A DNA stretch of 64,000 nucleotides. Source: Sphingomonas adhaesiva (lineage in GTDB: Bacteria; Pseudomonadota; Alphaproteobacteria; Sphingomonadales; Sphingomonadaceae). The translations under genes were made by a program, and so were the position numbers. A model generated the notes under the pieces. It did no database searches, was not told the origin of the DNA, and worked only from the letters and a program-made list of their open reading frames with translations. Numbering within the stretch: the stretch's first letter is position 1; every line of letters starts with the position of its first letter. Shown here piece after piece: positions 41,240 to 51,900 of this stretch. The stretch is taken from contig NZ_JAQIJT010000002.1 in the NCBI RefSeq assembly GCF_036946125.1, forward strand, positions 465,001 through 529,000, written 5' to 3'.

Positions 41240-42082
41240 ATGACGCTTTCTGCTTTCCGCCGACGCGCGTGGCGGCTCTCCGCGATGCTCGTCGCGTCGT
41301 TGCCGATGATCGTCGCGTCCTTCCCGTCGGTCGCCCAGGAGCGGACGGACACGCGGGGATATTGCGCCGCCCGTCCCGGTATGGGGACGACCCCCTGCAC
41401 GATCGCGCCGGGGCGGCTCTCGGTCGAGATCGCCGGCGTCGATTGGGAGCGCGACCGCAGTGCCGGACAGCGCACGGACTCGCTGCTGTTCGGTGATGCC
41501 GCGCTTCGATTGGGTGTGACCGACACGGTCGAGGTGTTGGCGCAAGCCACTCCCTTCGGCGTCTCCCATACGCGCGACGCCGATGGGAACCGATCGACCG
41601 GACGGGGGTCCGGCGACGTGACCCTCGGCACCAAGGTCAACCTGAAGAACCCGGACGGCAGCGGCTTCTCGTTGTCGGTGCTGGCCTTCGGCACCTTGCC
41701 CGTCGGCAGCAAGACGTTCGGAGCAGGCGATTGGGCCGCGGGGCTGCTGGTGCCGATGTCCCTTTCCGCCACCGACACGATCAGCCTTCAGCTCACCCCG
41801 GAATTCGACCTGGCGGCGGATAGTGACGGCGTCGGGCGACACCCGGCGTACAATCTCATCGCCGGTGCCGGCTTCTCGGTCGCGGATGGCGTATCGATCA
41901 CCCACGAGCTGGCGGTCGGTCGCGACATGGATCCCGACGGCGAGAGCACGCAGGCCTTCTACTCGACGTCTCTGGCCTGGATGCCTCGCGACGATCTGCA
42001 ACTCGACGCCGGCACCGTGATCGGCCTCAACGACGCTGCGCCGGATGTGCGTTTCTATGTGGGTATAGCCCGTCTCTTCTAG
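41240..42082 (+). CDS. Secreted outer-membrane beta-barrel protein (transporter-like)
   Basis: A 280-residue protein with a signal peptide (SAMLVASLPMIVASFPSVAQ) and a beta-strand-rich body ending in FYVGIARLF, an aromatic outer-membrane C-terminus. Segments such as LRLGVTDTVEVLAQATPFG, GSGDVTLGTKVNLKN, and LTPEFDLAADSDGVG match the 'transporter' (MetA-pathway phenol) outer-membrane family. Its cargo is unknown. It follows the chemoreceptor by 53 bases. A downstream region full of remnants begins right after its stop codon. Confidence 0.7.
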   Translation: MTLSAFRRRAWRLSAMLVASLPMIVASFPSVAQERTDTRGYCAARPGMGTTPCTIAPGRLSVEIAGVDWERDRSAGQRTDSLLFGDAALRLGVTDTVEVLAQATPFGVSHTRDADGNRSTGRGSGDVTLGTKVNLKNPDGSGFSLSVLAFGTLPVGSKTFGAGDWAAGLLVPMSLSATDTISLQLTPEFDLAADSDGVGRHPAYNLIAGAGFSVADGVSITHELAVGRDMDPDGESTQAFYSTSLAWMPRDDLQLDAGTVIGLNDAAPDVRFYVGIARLF

Positions 42083-42348
42083 GTGACGTGCCCTCCATCG
42101 TCGCCGGATCATGGCGACGGCGGGGTGTATCACGCCGACGAGATGGGCGGTGCGGCGGGCGCAGCGCGTGGCGAGGCGACGGACCTGCCGGCGGCGACCG
42201 ACGCATCCCGCGATCCGGTTGCGATGCCGACTGCAATGGGTGAGGGGGCCTTCTGGACCATGGTTCTGACCGCGGCCAACCAGAGGAAATCAAGAGGGCA
42301 AAACGAACGGCCTCAGAATCTGGCAGGAGAAGCCGTGCATTTTCAAGT

Positions 42349-42365
42349 TGGTGACCCCTACGGGA
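42349..42365 (-). other. 17-base match to a tRNA 3' end (possible att remnant)
   Basis: The minus strand reads TCCCGTAGGGGTCACCA, which looks like the last T-arm bases, acceptor stem and CCA of a tRNA gene. No body of the tRNA follows. Integrating elements often leave such copies of tRNA ends. It lies at the left edge of the decayed region. It may be chance. Confidence 0.3.
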
Positions 42366-42576
42366 GAAATCGCCATGGTATCGAAAGATAAGAAATTCAG
42401 ACATTTAGGTCGTGCGTCCCCAAAGCCTTTATACCAGGGGCCGCGACCAATTTTTATACCTGCTCACCGTCCGCACCCCGACGTCGTCGAGGTATGTTCG
42501 GTATAGGCCCTCATCGCCTGTCAGTCAGCCCGTACGATGGTTTGTCGCCGAACGACTTAGGTTCGGGACTCGTTGA

Positions 42577-42618
42577 TCAGAGCCAGAAGATGACTGTGGC
42601 GGCAAGGGCGACGCTCAT
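42577..42618 (-). pseudogene. IS5-family transposase C-terminal remnant
   Basis: Only the last residues remain, MSVALAATVIFWL followed by TGA. This ending resembles the C-terminus of certain IS5-group transposases in sphingomonads (recalled from experience, not searched). The bases after the stop could be one IS end. Nothing else of the transposase is readable upstream. Confidence 0.35.
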
Positions 42619-42744
42619 ATCGTTGTGGCCAAGGCCATTGCTCTTGCGTCGGGCACCACGTTCCTCCGGTCGACCAATCGTCGCACAGGTGGCGTCGAAC
42701 CTAGGCGACGAGCCATCGACCCGCCGGCGGGCTGTTTTGGCCTA

Positions 42745-43013
42745 TCACCCGTCGGACGGCCTGCGGAGCAGATGGAAGAACAGCTTCTCGGGCGTGTCGA
42801 TCTGCTCGATCGCCATCTCTCGCGGGATGATGATGCGGACCTTCTCACCTTCCCCCCGGGTATCGCCGAGTTGATGCTCTTGACCTCGATGCGGATCGGC
42901 ACCTCACCGCTGGGTAGGAAGAAGGACTCGAAATCGGCGGCGGCAGCTCGAGCGAGGTCTTCGCCAGTGACAATCGGCGGAAAGGTGGGAGGGGGATTGC
43001 GCAGGATGCTCAT
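42745..43013 (-). pseudogene. Small unknown gene with a frameshift at a G6 tract
   Basis: An open frame starts at ATG 43013 (MSILRNPPPTFPPIVTGEDL) and is coherent for about 50 residues, then turns into low-complexity Arg/Ser. One frame over, the coherent sequence resumes as GEGEKVRIIIPREMAIEQ and ends at a stop at 42745. The switch falls at a run of six G near 42856. One additional base would give an uninterrupted 89-residue protein. The product is not recognised. It may be a true pseudogene or a sequencing slip at the homopolymer. Confidence 0.5.
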
Positions 43014-43390
43014 TCGACGATCTCGTTATGGGCGGTAGGGATCGAAGCTGAAATATGCGCCATCGACGAACGTTAAAGGCGTTCTTTCCCTGATGGCCGA
43101 GGCGTAATCACTGACCCCGCCGGTCAATGTGTTTCATGAGCGTGCTTCCCCCGTGTTGAGAAAACATCATGTACGAAGGTCCATGGCCAGGCAGCTGTGT
43201 GCTGCGTTACTTGGGAAGTTCTGAAGCCTGGGCCTGAAAATAGTTTCGAGATGTCCTGAGTTATCCCGCGCCGTACCGCCTGTACGCCAGGCAAGCCGCT
43301 GTCGAATTCGTCGTAGCTGGCAAGGGTCAGTCGACTTCGTGGCGCAGTGGCTGTGCCGGGAGTTGACCATGACAGGGCAAAACGAGATGA

Positions 43391-43882
43391 AATCACGTCG
43401 CAGCCGTTCCGATCTCCCCGGCCTGGCTCAGCCGTGCGCGAAAATCGGCGAGCCACGCCTGCACCATCGCCGAATACGGCGCTGGCACCCGCGATGCGAT
43501 CGCGGCCGGTCCACACCTTTTGCAGGGCGGACGGGCGATCCCGCTCCACCGGGCGCTCGCGGCCGAGGGCGGGAAAGGGCCGCGCACCGCGTTCGGCCTG
43601 TCCGCCGACCGGCGACGTGCATGGATCGTGGTTATCGACGGCCGGCAAAAAGGCTATAGCATGGGTGCGGACAATAACGCGCTGGTCGCGCTGTTCCGCA
43701 GCCTTGGCGCCAGCGATGCGATGAGCTTCGACGGCGGGGGTTCCTCGACGCTCGCGGTCGCCGAGGGGACGGGCGCAGCCGTCCTCAACCGGCCGATGCA
43801 TACCGCTGTGCCGGGGCGGGAACGCCCGGTCGCCAACGCGCTGCTGGTCTTCGCCGCGCCGCTTTCCGCGACGAAACGATGA
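43391..43882 (+). pseudogene. 5'-truncated phosphodiester glycosidase (NAGPA/DUF2233) domain
   Basis: The open frame begins straight after a stop codon at 43388-43390 and has no convincing start codon or ribosome site. It reads VPISPAWLSRA, then AIAAGPHLLQGGRAI, RTAFGLSADRRRAWIVVIDG, ALVALFRSLGASDAMSFDGG and ERPVANALLV before TGA at 43880. This matches the C-terminal part of the phosphodiester glycosidase family, which removes GlcNAc-type caps, including its GGGSSTL signature. The N-terminal half is missing, probably lost to the rearrangement that made this region. Confidence 0.7.
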
Positions 43883-44047
43883 CCCACTCCACCGGCCGTC
43901 AGCGCTCCTTCAGCCGGTAAAAGGCGATGACCCCTGTGCCGCTCTTGGGACTGCCGTCTTCCCTTCTCGGCATATGAGTCAGCGCGCCGGTTCGGGTTGG
44001 CTGGCAGCCCAGCCCCTCACTTCGCGGCGCCGCGCAGAGTTTCATCT

Positions 44048-44073
44048 GCCTCGCTCTTCTTCAAGAGCGAGGC
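44048..44073. repeat. Perfect 11-bp stem-loop
   Basis: GCCTCGCTCTT and AAGAGCGAGGC pair fully around a four-base loop (CTTC). No T-run follows on either side, so it is a poor intrinsic terminator. It lies between the truncated glycosidase and the IS481 remnant. The rest of 43883-44090 shows nothing else. Confidence 0.6.
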
Positions 44074-44090
44074 CCTGGCAGGTCATTTGG

Positions 44091-44237
44091 GAAGTCACCT
44101 CAACCTACAATGTCGCTCGCCGCTTTGAGCCCCGGCGTGGGTCCTCGCCTTACGAAGCGATCTGTAAAGCATGGACAGACGACCCAAGCCGGTTCCTCTC
44201 AAACCCGCACGATCAGTCGCCGGGACCCAAGAATTAG
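44091..44237 (+). pseudogene. IS481-family transposase C-terminal remnant
   Basis: The last 46 or so residues read TYNVARRFEPRRGSSPYEAI, CKAWTDDPSRFLSNPHDQSP and GPKN, then stop. Comparable endings (YNFARRLKTLRGLTPYEFICK, then W-x5-RF and a final PG-N) are typical of IS481 transposases. The DDE catalytic part is gone. The stop codon overlaps the end of the convergent tpsB gene. Confidence 0.75.
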
Positions 44238-45943
44238 TACCGGATCGTCAGCCCCATGAACGCCCGCGTCGCGCGGGGATCCAGGCCGGCGAGGCGCCGT
44301 GCCTGGACGTCACGGGTCAGCGGCTGCGCGACCTCGGCATAGCCCGAGACGTGGCCCGACAGAGCGAAACGCACACCGCCGCCCGCCGAGGACAGCGAAT
44401 TGGTGCGCGATTCCCCTGGCAGCACTACCTCGTTCGACACGGTGCCGACATCGTAGAAGCCATAGAATTGCGTCCCCAGCTGCGCCGCGGCGATGCCGGT
44501 ATAGTATTGCAGCTCGACGCGGCCCGCGATTCCCTTGTCGCCGATGATCTCGGACGGATCGTAGGCTGTGCCGATCATCGCGCCACCAACGCCGAATTGC
44601 TCGGAGGAGAAGAGCGAGCCGCCGAACGACGTCTGCGCCTTCACCACGCCGTACAGCGCGAGCCCGCGGCCAATCGCATCGAGGTTTTGGCGACGTGACA
44701 GTTCCACGGTCAGCTTGTGGAAGCCGTTTTGCGCGCGCGGGCGCGACGGGTTGGAGCGGTTCTCGCTCAGGCTGCCGAGCACCGACAGGCCCTGGCTGTA
44801 TTCTGCCACCAGCAGGTTCTGCCCGCCGGCGCGATCCGCGATGTCGTAGCTGGCGTTCAGGCGCAGCGCGCGGATGCGGTCGTGCGACGAGGGCGTCAGC
44901 GACGGCGCGTCGTTGATGACCGAGCGGCTGTCGAGATAGTGAAACGCCAGCCCGACGCGCAGCGTCTGCGCGCGCGAGCGCAGCAGCGGATAGCCCAGTC
45001 GTGCCCCCAAAGTGGTGCCGTCCGCGCGGGCGTTCAGCGGTTTCAGCACGAAGCCGGGGCGCGAATGGCTGTAGCCTGCGCTGGTGCTCAGCAGCAGGCC
45101 GTCGCCGCCCAGCGGCACGTCGACCTGGCCGCTGACATATTGCAGCTCAGAGGTCGGCGCGGCGCCGGCATAATTGAGCGCGATCCGCTCCCCCAGGCCC
45201 AGCGCGTCGTTGGTGGCGACGCCGGTATAATATTGGATCGGGCCGATGTAGCGGCTGCCGTGATTGTCCATCCCCGCATAGGCGTCGACCGGCTTCTGCG
45301 TGGTGACGACCTTGACGAGCGACCCGCCCGGCACGTCGGGCGCGGGCGAGAGAACCGCGCGCGCCTCTGCCCCGGCGAGGTCGTTCATCAGCAGCAGATT
45401 GCGTTCCAGCACCTTGCCGCGCAGCGGGCGCGAGGCGGTGAGCGCATCGGCATAGCGGCGCAGGACACGGCTGGCCTTACCCTGCACCTCGACCTTGCTG
45501 ACGAAACCCTCGACCACCTGCAGCCGCAGCACGCCGTCCTCGACGCGCTGCGCGGGCACGATCACGCGCGACAGCACGTAATCGTCACCGCGATAGCGCG
45601 CGGTGATCGCATCGGCGAGGCGGAAGGCGTCCGCCAGCGTGATCTCGCGGTTCAGCAGTGGGCGGATCAGGTCGTCGAACGCGCCCGCGGGATAGACGGT
45701 GCTGCCCTCGACACGGATGGCGCGCACGGTCAGCCGGACGTTGGCGGCGGCCTCCGGTGCGATCGTCTCCGGGATGTCGGGCGTGACGATCTCGGGGGCG
45801 GTCCGCGGCTGCGGCGGCGGGGCCAGCTGTTGCTGGACGCGACCGGGATCGACCTGCGCTGGCGGCGGGACGACCTGGGCGGCGGCCTCGGTGGCGAGCA
45901 ACAGGGTGCCCGTCAGGCAGGCGGCATGAGCAAGGCGCTTCAC
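44234..45943 (-). CDS. Two-partner secretion transporter TpsB (ShlB/FhaC/HecB family)
   Basis: A 569-residue outer-membrane protein. A signal peptide (ACLTGTLLLATEAAAQ) is followed by a Pro-rich linker, a POTRA domain (NVRLTVRAIRVEGSTVYPAGAFDDL, AITARYRGDDYVLSRVIVPAQ) and a 16-strand barrel with a C-terminal MGLTIRY. The FhaC-type lid motif region RALRLNASYDIAD is visible. Its task is to export a TpsA adhesin across the outer membrane. GTG 45943 was chosen because it overlaps the tpsA stop as GTGA. The gene appears intact although its partner is broken (45940-53213). It may have no cargo left, or may serve another one elsewhere. Confidence 0.9.
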   Translation of the reverse strand: MKRLAHAACLTGTLLLATEAAAQVVPPPAQVDPGRVQQQLAPPPQPRTAPEIVTPDIPETIAPEAAANVRLTVRAIRVEGSTVYPAGAFDDLIRPLLNREITLADAFRLADAITARYRGDDYVLSRVIVPAQRVEDGVLRLQVVEGFVSKVEVQGKASRVLRRYADALTASRPLRGKVLERNLLLMNDLAGAEARAVLSPAPDVPGGSLVKVVTTQKPVDAYAGMDNHGSRYIGPIQYYTGVATNDALGLGERIALNYAGAAPTSELQYVSGQVDVPLGGDGLLLSTSAGYSHSRPGFVLKPLNARADGTTLGARLGYPLLRSRAQTLRVGLAFHYLDSRSVINDAPSLTPSSHDRIRALRLNASYDIADRAGGQNLLVAEYSQGLSVLGSLSENRSNPSRPRAQNGFHKLTVELSRRQNLDAIGRGLALYGVVKAQTSFGGSLFSSEQFGVGGAMIGTAYDPSEIIGDKGIAGRVELQYYTGIAAAQLGTQFYGFYDVGTVSNEVVLPGESRTNSLSSAGGGVRFALSGHVSGYAEVAQPLTRDVQARRLAGLDPRATRAFMGLTIRY

Positions 45944-48900
45944 TTGCGCGACTCCAGCTTGAGCGAGGAAACGAAGGAATTGGCGTAGTCGTTCGCACCC
46001 TGCACGCTGCGATCCTGGATCGTCAGCGTCGCGTTGGCGTCGCCGACGGTCATCGGCACCGCGGGCGCGACCGGCACGAAGGCGGTGGCGACGCCGGTGC
46101 TGATAGCGACCTCTCCGGTTGTCGACGGCGTCGCCACCGGCGTGGCGGCGAGCGCCTGGAGCGGCTGTGTCGCGACCAGTGCCTGCAACGGTACGGGGGC
46201 TGGCGCGGGCGTGACCGTCATCGTGCCGGGACGATAGGTGACGACATAGTTCGCCAGCTGGCTGCCCGCGACGTTGATGGCGTCGCTGCCCGCGGGCGAT
46301 TGCATCGTGGCATCCGTCGACAGCGTCGGCGCAAGGCCGGTCGAGGCGACCGTGTCCCCGCCGACGAAGCCGCTGTAGCTGGCGGTCAGTACCGGCATCG
46401 GATCGCCCGACATCCGCGTCTTGTCGTCCGCGCGCACCAGCAGCGCAGCGGGCAGGATCGTCCCCGCCGCGCTCGCGACGCTGCCGGTAGGCAGCGCGTA
46501 ATTGGCGAGCGACGTGCCGTTGCCGGCGACATAATCGCTCGCCGACAGGAGCACGGAGACGGGCAGCGACCGGCCCGCATTGGCGGCGGCGAAGGTGCCC
46601 ACGGTCTGCGCGATGCCGATCGACTCGCCGGCAACGACGCCCTGGATGCGGTAGCTGGCCGAGGTCAGCGCCGCGGTCGCGGTGCAATCATAGGTCTTCG
46701 ACACCGAGCCGGCGACCAGCGCGACCGACAGGCGGGCGGGGTCGATCACGACCGACAGCCCGCCGGGCTGGCCGGCGAGCGCGTAATTGCCCGCGTCCGC
46801 GCCGTTCAGCGCATAGCCGCTTGCGGTGACCGCACGCGTGCCGACATCCTTGCTTGCGGCGTTCCCGGTACCGGCGGTGACGCCGACCGCATCGCCATCC
46901 ACCACGCCCGACAGCACACCGCCCGACAGCGCGACCGCGGTGGTACCGTCATAGGCGCGCGCCTGTGCGGCGACGCCGTCGAGCGTCAGCTGACGCGCGG
47001 AAACGGTCGCGGTCAGGCCGCCGGGCTGTCCGGTCAGCACATAATTGCCCGCGTCCGCGCCGTTGAGCGCGAAGCCGGTGACGGTCACCGCCTTGGCAAC
47101 GCCGATGTTGCGGTCGCCGAGGCTGCCGAGGCCGGTGACCAAGCCGACGGCGTCGGGGCCGATCACGCCGGACAGCGTGCCGCCGGTCAGCGCGACGTTG
47201 GTCGTGCTGTCATAGCTGCGGTCGAGCGCGGTGACGCTGACCGCCTTCGCAGCGATGTCGACCGACAGCGTGCTGGGTACGCCGCCCAGCGCGTAGTTCG
47301 CTGCATCCGCGCCATCGAGCGCAAAGCCCGTGACGCTGACGATCTTGCCGGTGCCGATGTCACGGTCCGCCATGCTACCGGTGCCCTGCACCAGCGAGAC
47401 CGCGTCGCCGCCCAAGAGGCCCGTGACGCTGCCATCCGTCAACGCCACCGCAGTCGTCCCGTCATAGCTGCGGTCGATGGCAGTGACACCCGAGAGCGAT
47501 ACCGCGCGCTGCGCGATCGTCACTGACAGGCCGCTCGGCTGACCGGCGAGCGCGTAATTGCCCGCATCCGCGCCATTTAGCGCAAAGCCGCTCGCGCTGA
47601 CCGCTTGCGTGCCGGCGTTGCGGCTGGCGGCGGTCCCGGTGCCATTGGCAACGCTCACCGCGTCGCCGTTGAGGACGCCGGACAATGCGCCACCCGACAA
47701 CGTCACGGCGGTGGTGCCGGCATAGGCGCGCGCCTGTGTCGTGACGCCGCTCAGCGTCAATTGGCGGGCGGTGACCGTCGCGGTCAGACCGCTCGGCTGC
47801 GCGGAAAGCACGTAATTGCCTGCGTCCACACCGTTGAGTGCGAAGCCGGTAACGGCGACCGCCTTCGCGATGCCGACGTTGCGGTCGGCGAGGCTGCCGG
47901 TGCCGCTGACGAGGCCGACGACATCCGAACCGATCACGCCGGACAGCGTGCCGCCGGTCAGCGCGACGTTGGTCGTGCCGTCATAGCTGCGGTCGATCGC
48001 GGCGACGCCAGTCAGGTTCAGCATCTTGGCGGCGATATTCACTGACAGTGTGTTGGGTACGTCGCCCAGCGCATAGTTCGCCGCATCCGCGCCATTGAGC
48101 GCAAAGCCCGTGACGCTCACCGTTTTGCCGGTGCCGATGTTGCGGTCCGCCATGCTGCCGGTGCCCTGCACCAGCGACACCGTATCACCGCCCAGCACGC
48201 CCGTGACGCTGCCATTCGTCAGCGCCACCGCGGTGGTGCCGTCATAGCTGCGGTCGATGGCAGTGACACCCGAGAGCGATGCCGCGCGCTGCGCGATCGC
48301 CACCGACAGGCCGTTCGGCTGGCCGATCAGCGCGTAATTGCCCACGTCCGCACCATTCAGCGTAAAGCCGCTCGCGGTGACCGCCTGGGTGCCAGCGTTG
48401 CGGCTGGCGGAAGTGCCGACGCCGACGCCGACCGCGTCGGACCCGATCACCCCCGACAGCGTGCCGCCCGACAGCGCAACCGCGGTGGTGCCGTCATAGG
48501 CGCGTGCCTGGGTGATGACGCCGGTAAGTGCGAGTTGCTTCGCGGTGATGGTGGCGGTCAGCCCGAAGCCGGTGAGCGACACCGCCTTGGCGACGCCGAC
48601 GTTGCGGTCGGCTAGCGTGCCGGTGCCGGCCGTCATGCCGACCGCATCGCTGCCGATCACCCCCGACAGCGTCCCTCCGGTCAGCGCCACCGCCGTCGTG
48701 CCGTCGTAGCTGCGGTTTACCGCGCTCACGCCTGACAGCGTCACCGCCAGCGGCGTGATCGTCGCGGACAGGCCGGCCGGCAGCAACGCGAGCACGTAAT
48801 TGCCCGCATCCGCGCCGTTGAGGGCGAAACCGCTCGCCGACACCGAGTGCGTGCCCGCATTACGGCTGGCCGAGGTGCCGGTGCCGCCCGCCACACCCAC

Positions 48901-51900
48901 CGCATCGGACCCGATCACGCCAGATAGCGTGCCGCCGGTCAGCGCGATCGCGGTCGTTCCGTCATAGGCGCGCCCCTGCGCCACCACACCGCCCAGCGCC
49001 AGCTGCTTGGCGGCGACGGTCGCGGTGAGGCCGCTGGGCTGCGTGAGCGTGTAATTGCCCGCCGCCGTGCCGGTCAGCGTGAAGTTCGACAACGACACCG
49101 CCTTCGCGACGCCCACGTTGCGGTCGGCGAGCGTGCCGGTGCCGGCATTGACCCCGATCGTGTCGCCGCTCAGCACGCCCGACAGCGTGCCGCCGGTCAG
49201 CGAAACCGCGGTGGTCCCATCGTAAATGCGGTCGACCGCCGCCAGTCCTGCCAGCGTCAGCGGGCGAGGCGTGATCGTGCCGATCGTCGCGGAGGTCGAT
49301 CCCGTCGGCAACACATAGTTTGACAGCGACGTGCCCGCGCCCGCGGTGAAGTCGCCCGCCGACAGCGCCGCGGTGACGCTGAGCCCGGTGCCTACGTTCG
49401 CGGTGCCATAGGTACCCGATGTCGCGCCGATCGAGATGCTCTCGCTGCCGTAGAGGCCGGTCAGCTGGAAGTTGCCCTGCGCCAACGTGGCCGAGGTGGT
49501 GCGGTCGTACTGCTTGGCGACCGACCCGGTCAGCGCCAGCGTCAGCACCTTCGGCGTCACCGTCACCGTACCGTTGACGAGGTTGATCGCATACCCCAGC
49601 GGCGAGGCGAGCGTGCCCTGTCCAATCGTCAGCGCTTAGCTGCCGCCGACCGCGTCACCCGCGTGGTAGCTGGTGCTGGTGGCCGCCGCCCCGGACAGCG
49701 CGGTGGCGCGCGTATCGCCGTCGATGAAGCCGGTGACGGTGGGGGTGACGTTGCCCGCGGCATCGCCATAGCCGACCGTGGTGTTGCCGGTGACGGTCAG
49801 GACCGGCACGACGCTGTAGAGCAACAGGTCGTCGCTCGCCGACAGGCTGGAGGGCGGGTTGGTGACGAGCGTGCGGCCGTAGAATTTGCCGTCCGCGGTG
49901 AGGCCGCCCAGCGTGTTGTTTCGCGGATCGGCGGAATAGACCAGGAAGCGTCCCGCGCCGGGTGACAGCGCCGCGGCGCCGCCGTTGTTGACGAACGCGC
50001 CGCCGGTGGCCAGCAGGATCGAGGTGTTGGCGCCGGTGGCGGTGATCGCGCCGTTCAGCGTCAGCGCGCCGCCCGCGGAGCCCAGGTTGCGGACGTCGAC
50101 GGTGCCCGCATTGATGGTGCCAAGCGCAATGTCGCCGGCGCCATTGTTGGTCTTGTCGGTGCTGGCCGCCAGGGTGATCGAGACCGCGCCCGCGGTGGCG
50201 ATCGACGTGCCGGTAAGCGTGATCGCGGCATTGCCGCCATCGCGATATGCATCGACGACGCCATGGGCCAAGCTGTTGTTTGCGAGCAGCGTCAGTGCGC
50301 CGGCACCCAGTCCGATGTTAGCATTGGCGACGATGCTGCGCCCCGCCTCCAGCGTCAAATTGCCGGTCGCGTTGGCCGAGGTGGCAATCGCATCGTTGAT
50401 GGTGATGTCGTTGCTTGCCTGCAGGATCAGCAAGGTGCCGTTGTTCAGCGACCGTTCGATCAGCGACGGTGCGATCGTCAGCTGCGACTGCGCCGCGCGC
50501 GCATAGGTCCAGCCGGTCGGATCCGCGAAGCCCAGAGTGACCCGGCCCGACCCCTCCGCGTTGAAGTTCATCAGCAGCATGCCGGCCGCGGCCAGCTTAT
50601 AGCCGAGCCCGGAGAACGACAGCAGTGACGCATCGCCGTAGAAGCTGTTGCGCAGGCTCATCGTGCTTGTCAGCGGCGTGGTGCCGTCGTGATAGGTGAT
50701 CGCTCCCTGGCCGCCGCTCGCAAAGGAGCTGCTGATGATGTATCGGTTGTTGGGCAGCAGGATGGCGCCGTTGGCACCCAGCGCATCGCCCGCCCCGGCA
50801 CCGACCAGCGAATTGGTCGCATCCAGCGTGCCGGTGAAGGCGGCGCCCGCCGCCAGCTCGGTCACGGCGCCGGCGGTGCCGACGGCGTTGATATTAACGA
50901 ACAGCGTCTTGCCGTTGGTCAGTTCGTAGGTGTTGTAGGTGCCGCCATAGCCGACCTGGTCGCCGGCCACGGTGCCGACGGCGCTGTTTCCGGCGGACAC
51001 CGCCCCCACCAGCCCGGTCGTGCCGTTCATCAGCGTGGTGGCACCCAGCGTCCCCGACCAATTTGGGCTGAAGATCGCGATGCGGCCATCGGCCAGCACC
51101 TTGTAGCTATCTGATCCCAACCGATCGCCGTTGTACCTGAGGCTGTAATTTTCCTGCGTCAGGTCGGACGGGGTGTAGAGCGTGCTGGCGGTCGAGCCGA
51201 TCAGGCTGTTGGCAGCGCCGACCTGCCCGGCGAAGACGCCGCCCCCCGCGAAGGTGCCATCGCTCTTGCCCAGCGTGACCGAGCCGGTGCGATTGTGCCA
51301 ATTGTTGTTGATCAGCAGGAATCGGTCGTTGCCGATCAGATCGACCGGGGCCGACGCACCTTCCGGAATGCTGCCGACCTGATCGCCGCCGACCCAGTAG
51401 CGCTGACCGACGGTGTTGCCGTAGCGACTTTTGCTGCTGACGTAGCGGGTCGCCGCCTGCGTGCCGACCAGGCTGTTCGCGGCCGAGATCGAGCCGGTCG
51501 TCGAGGCGGTGCCGTCGACCAGTGCGCCGGTGGTGCCGTTGATGAATGTGATCGCGCCGCGCTGCTGCGACCACTTCGGGCTGGCGAGCAGGACGTTGCC
51601 GTTGCCCAGCACGGTGACGCCGCCGCTGCCGACATAGTCTCCGCCGAACATGTCGGGGGTGCCGTTGACGCAGCTGGGGCAATAGATCGCATTGCCCTCC
51701 GCGCCGGTCGTGCCGACCAGGCTGTTGCTGCTGCTGATCGTGCCGGTGATCGTTCCGCCCGCCGCGACGAAGGTCACCGCGCCGCGCGTCTTGTTCCAAT
51801 TGGGGCTGAGGATCAGATAGGCGCCGTTAGGCAGCGCGGTGACCGCGTTACCGACGTTGTCGCCACCCAGCGGGCTCGTTTCATATGGGGTGGTGCCGAC

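Larger units (their letters stand above)
42083..43390. other. Decayed 1.3 kb region with remnants
   Basis: No intact gene is supported here. Apart from the three small remnants listed separately (a tRNA-end-like 17-mer, an IS5 transposase end and a frameshifted small gene), I see no codon pattern, repeats or RNA gene. Base composition drops visibly below the neighbouring genes (for example AT-rich stretches near 42400 and 43220). This suggests foreign or long-decayed DNA. Confidence 0.6.

Noticed and set aside
42027..42404. Minus-strand open frame overlapping the end of the outer-membrane protein gene
   Set aside because: Pro/Arg/Ser-rich low-complexity sequence, no ribosome site and no recognisable domain.
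43124..43801. Minus-strand open frame opposite the truncated glycosidase
   Set aside because: It is antisense to sequence with clear family motifs (GGGSSTL), so it is a shadow frame.
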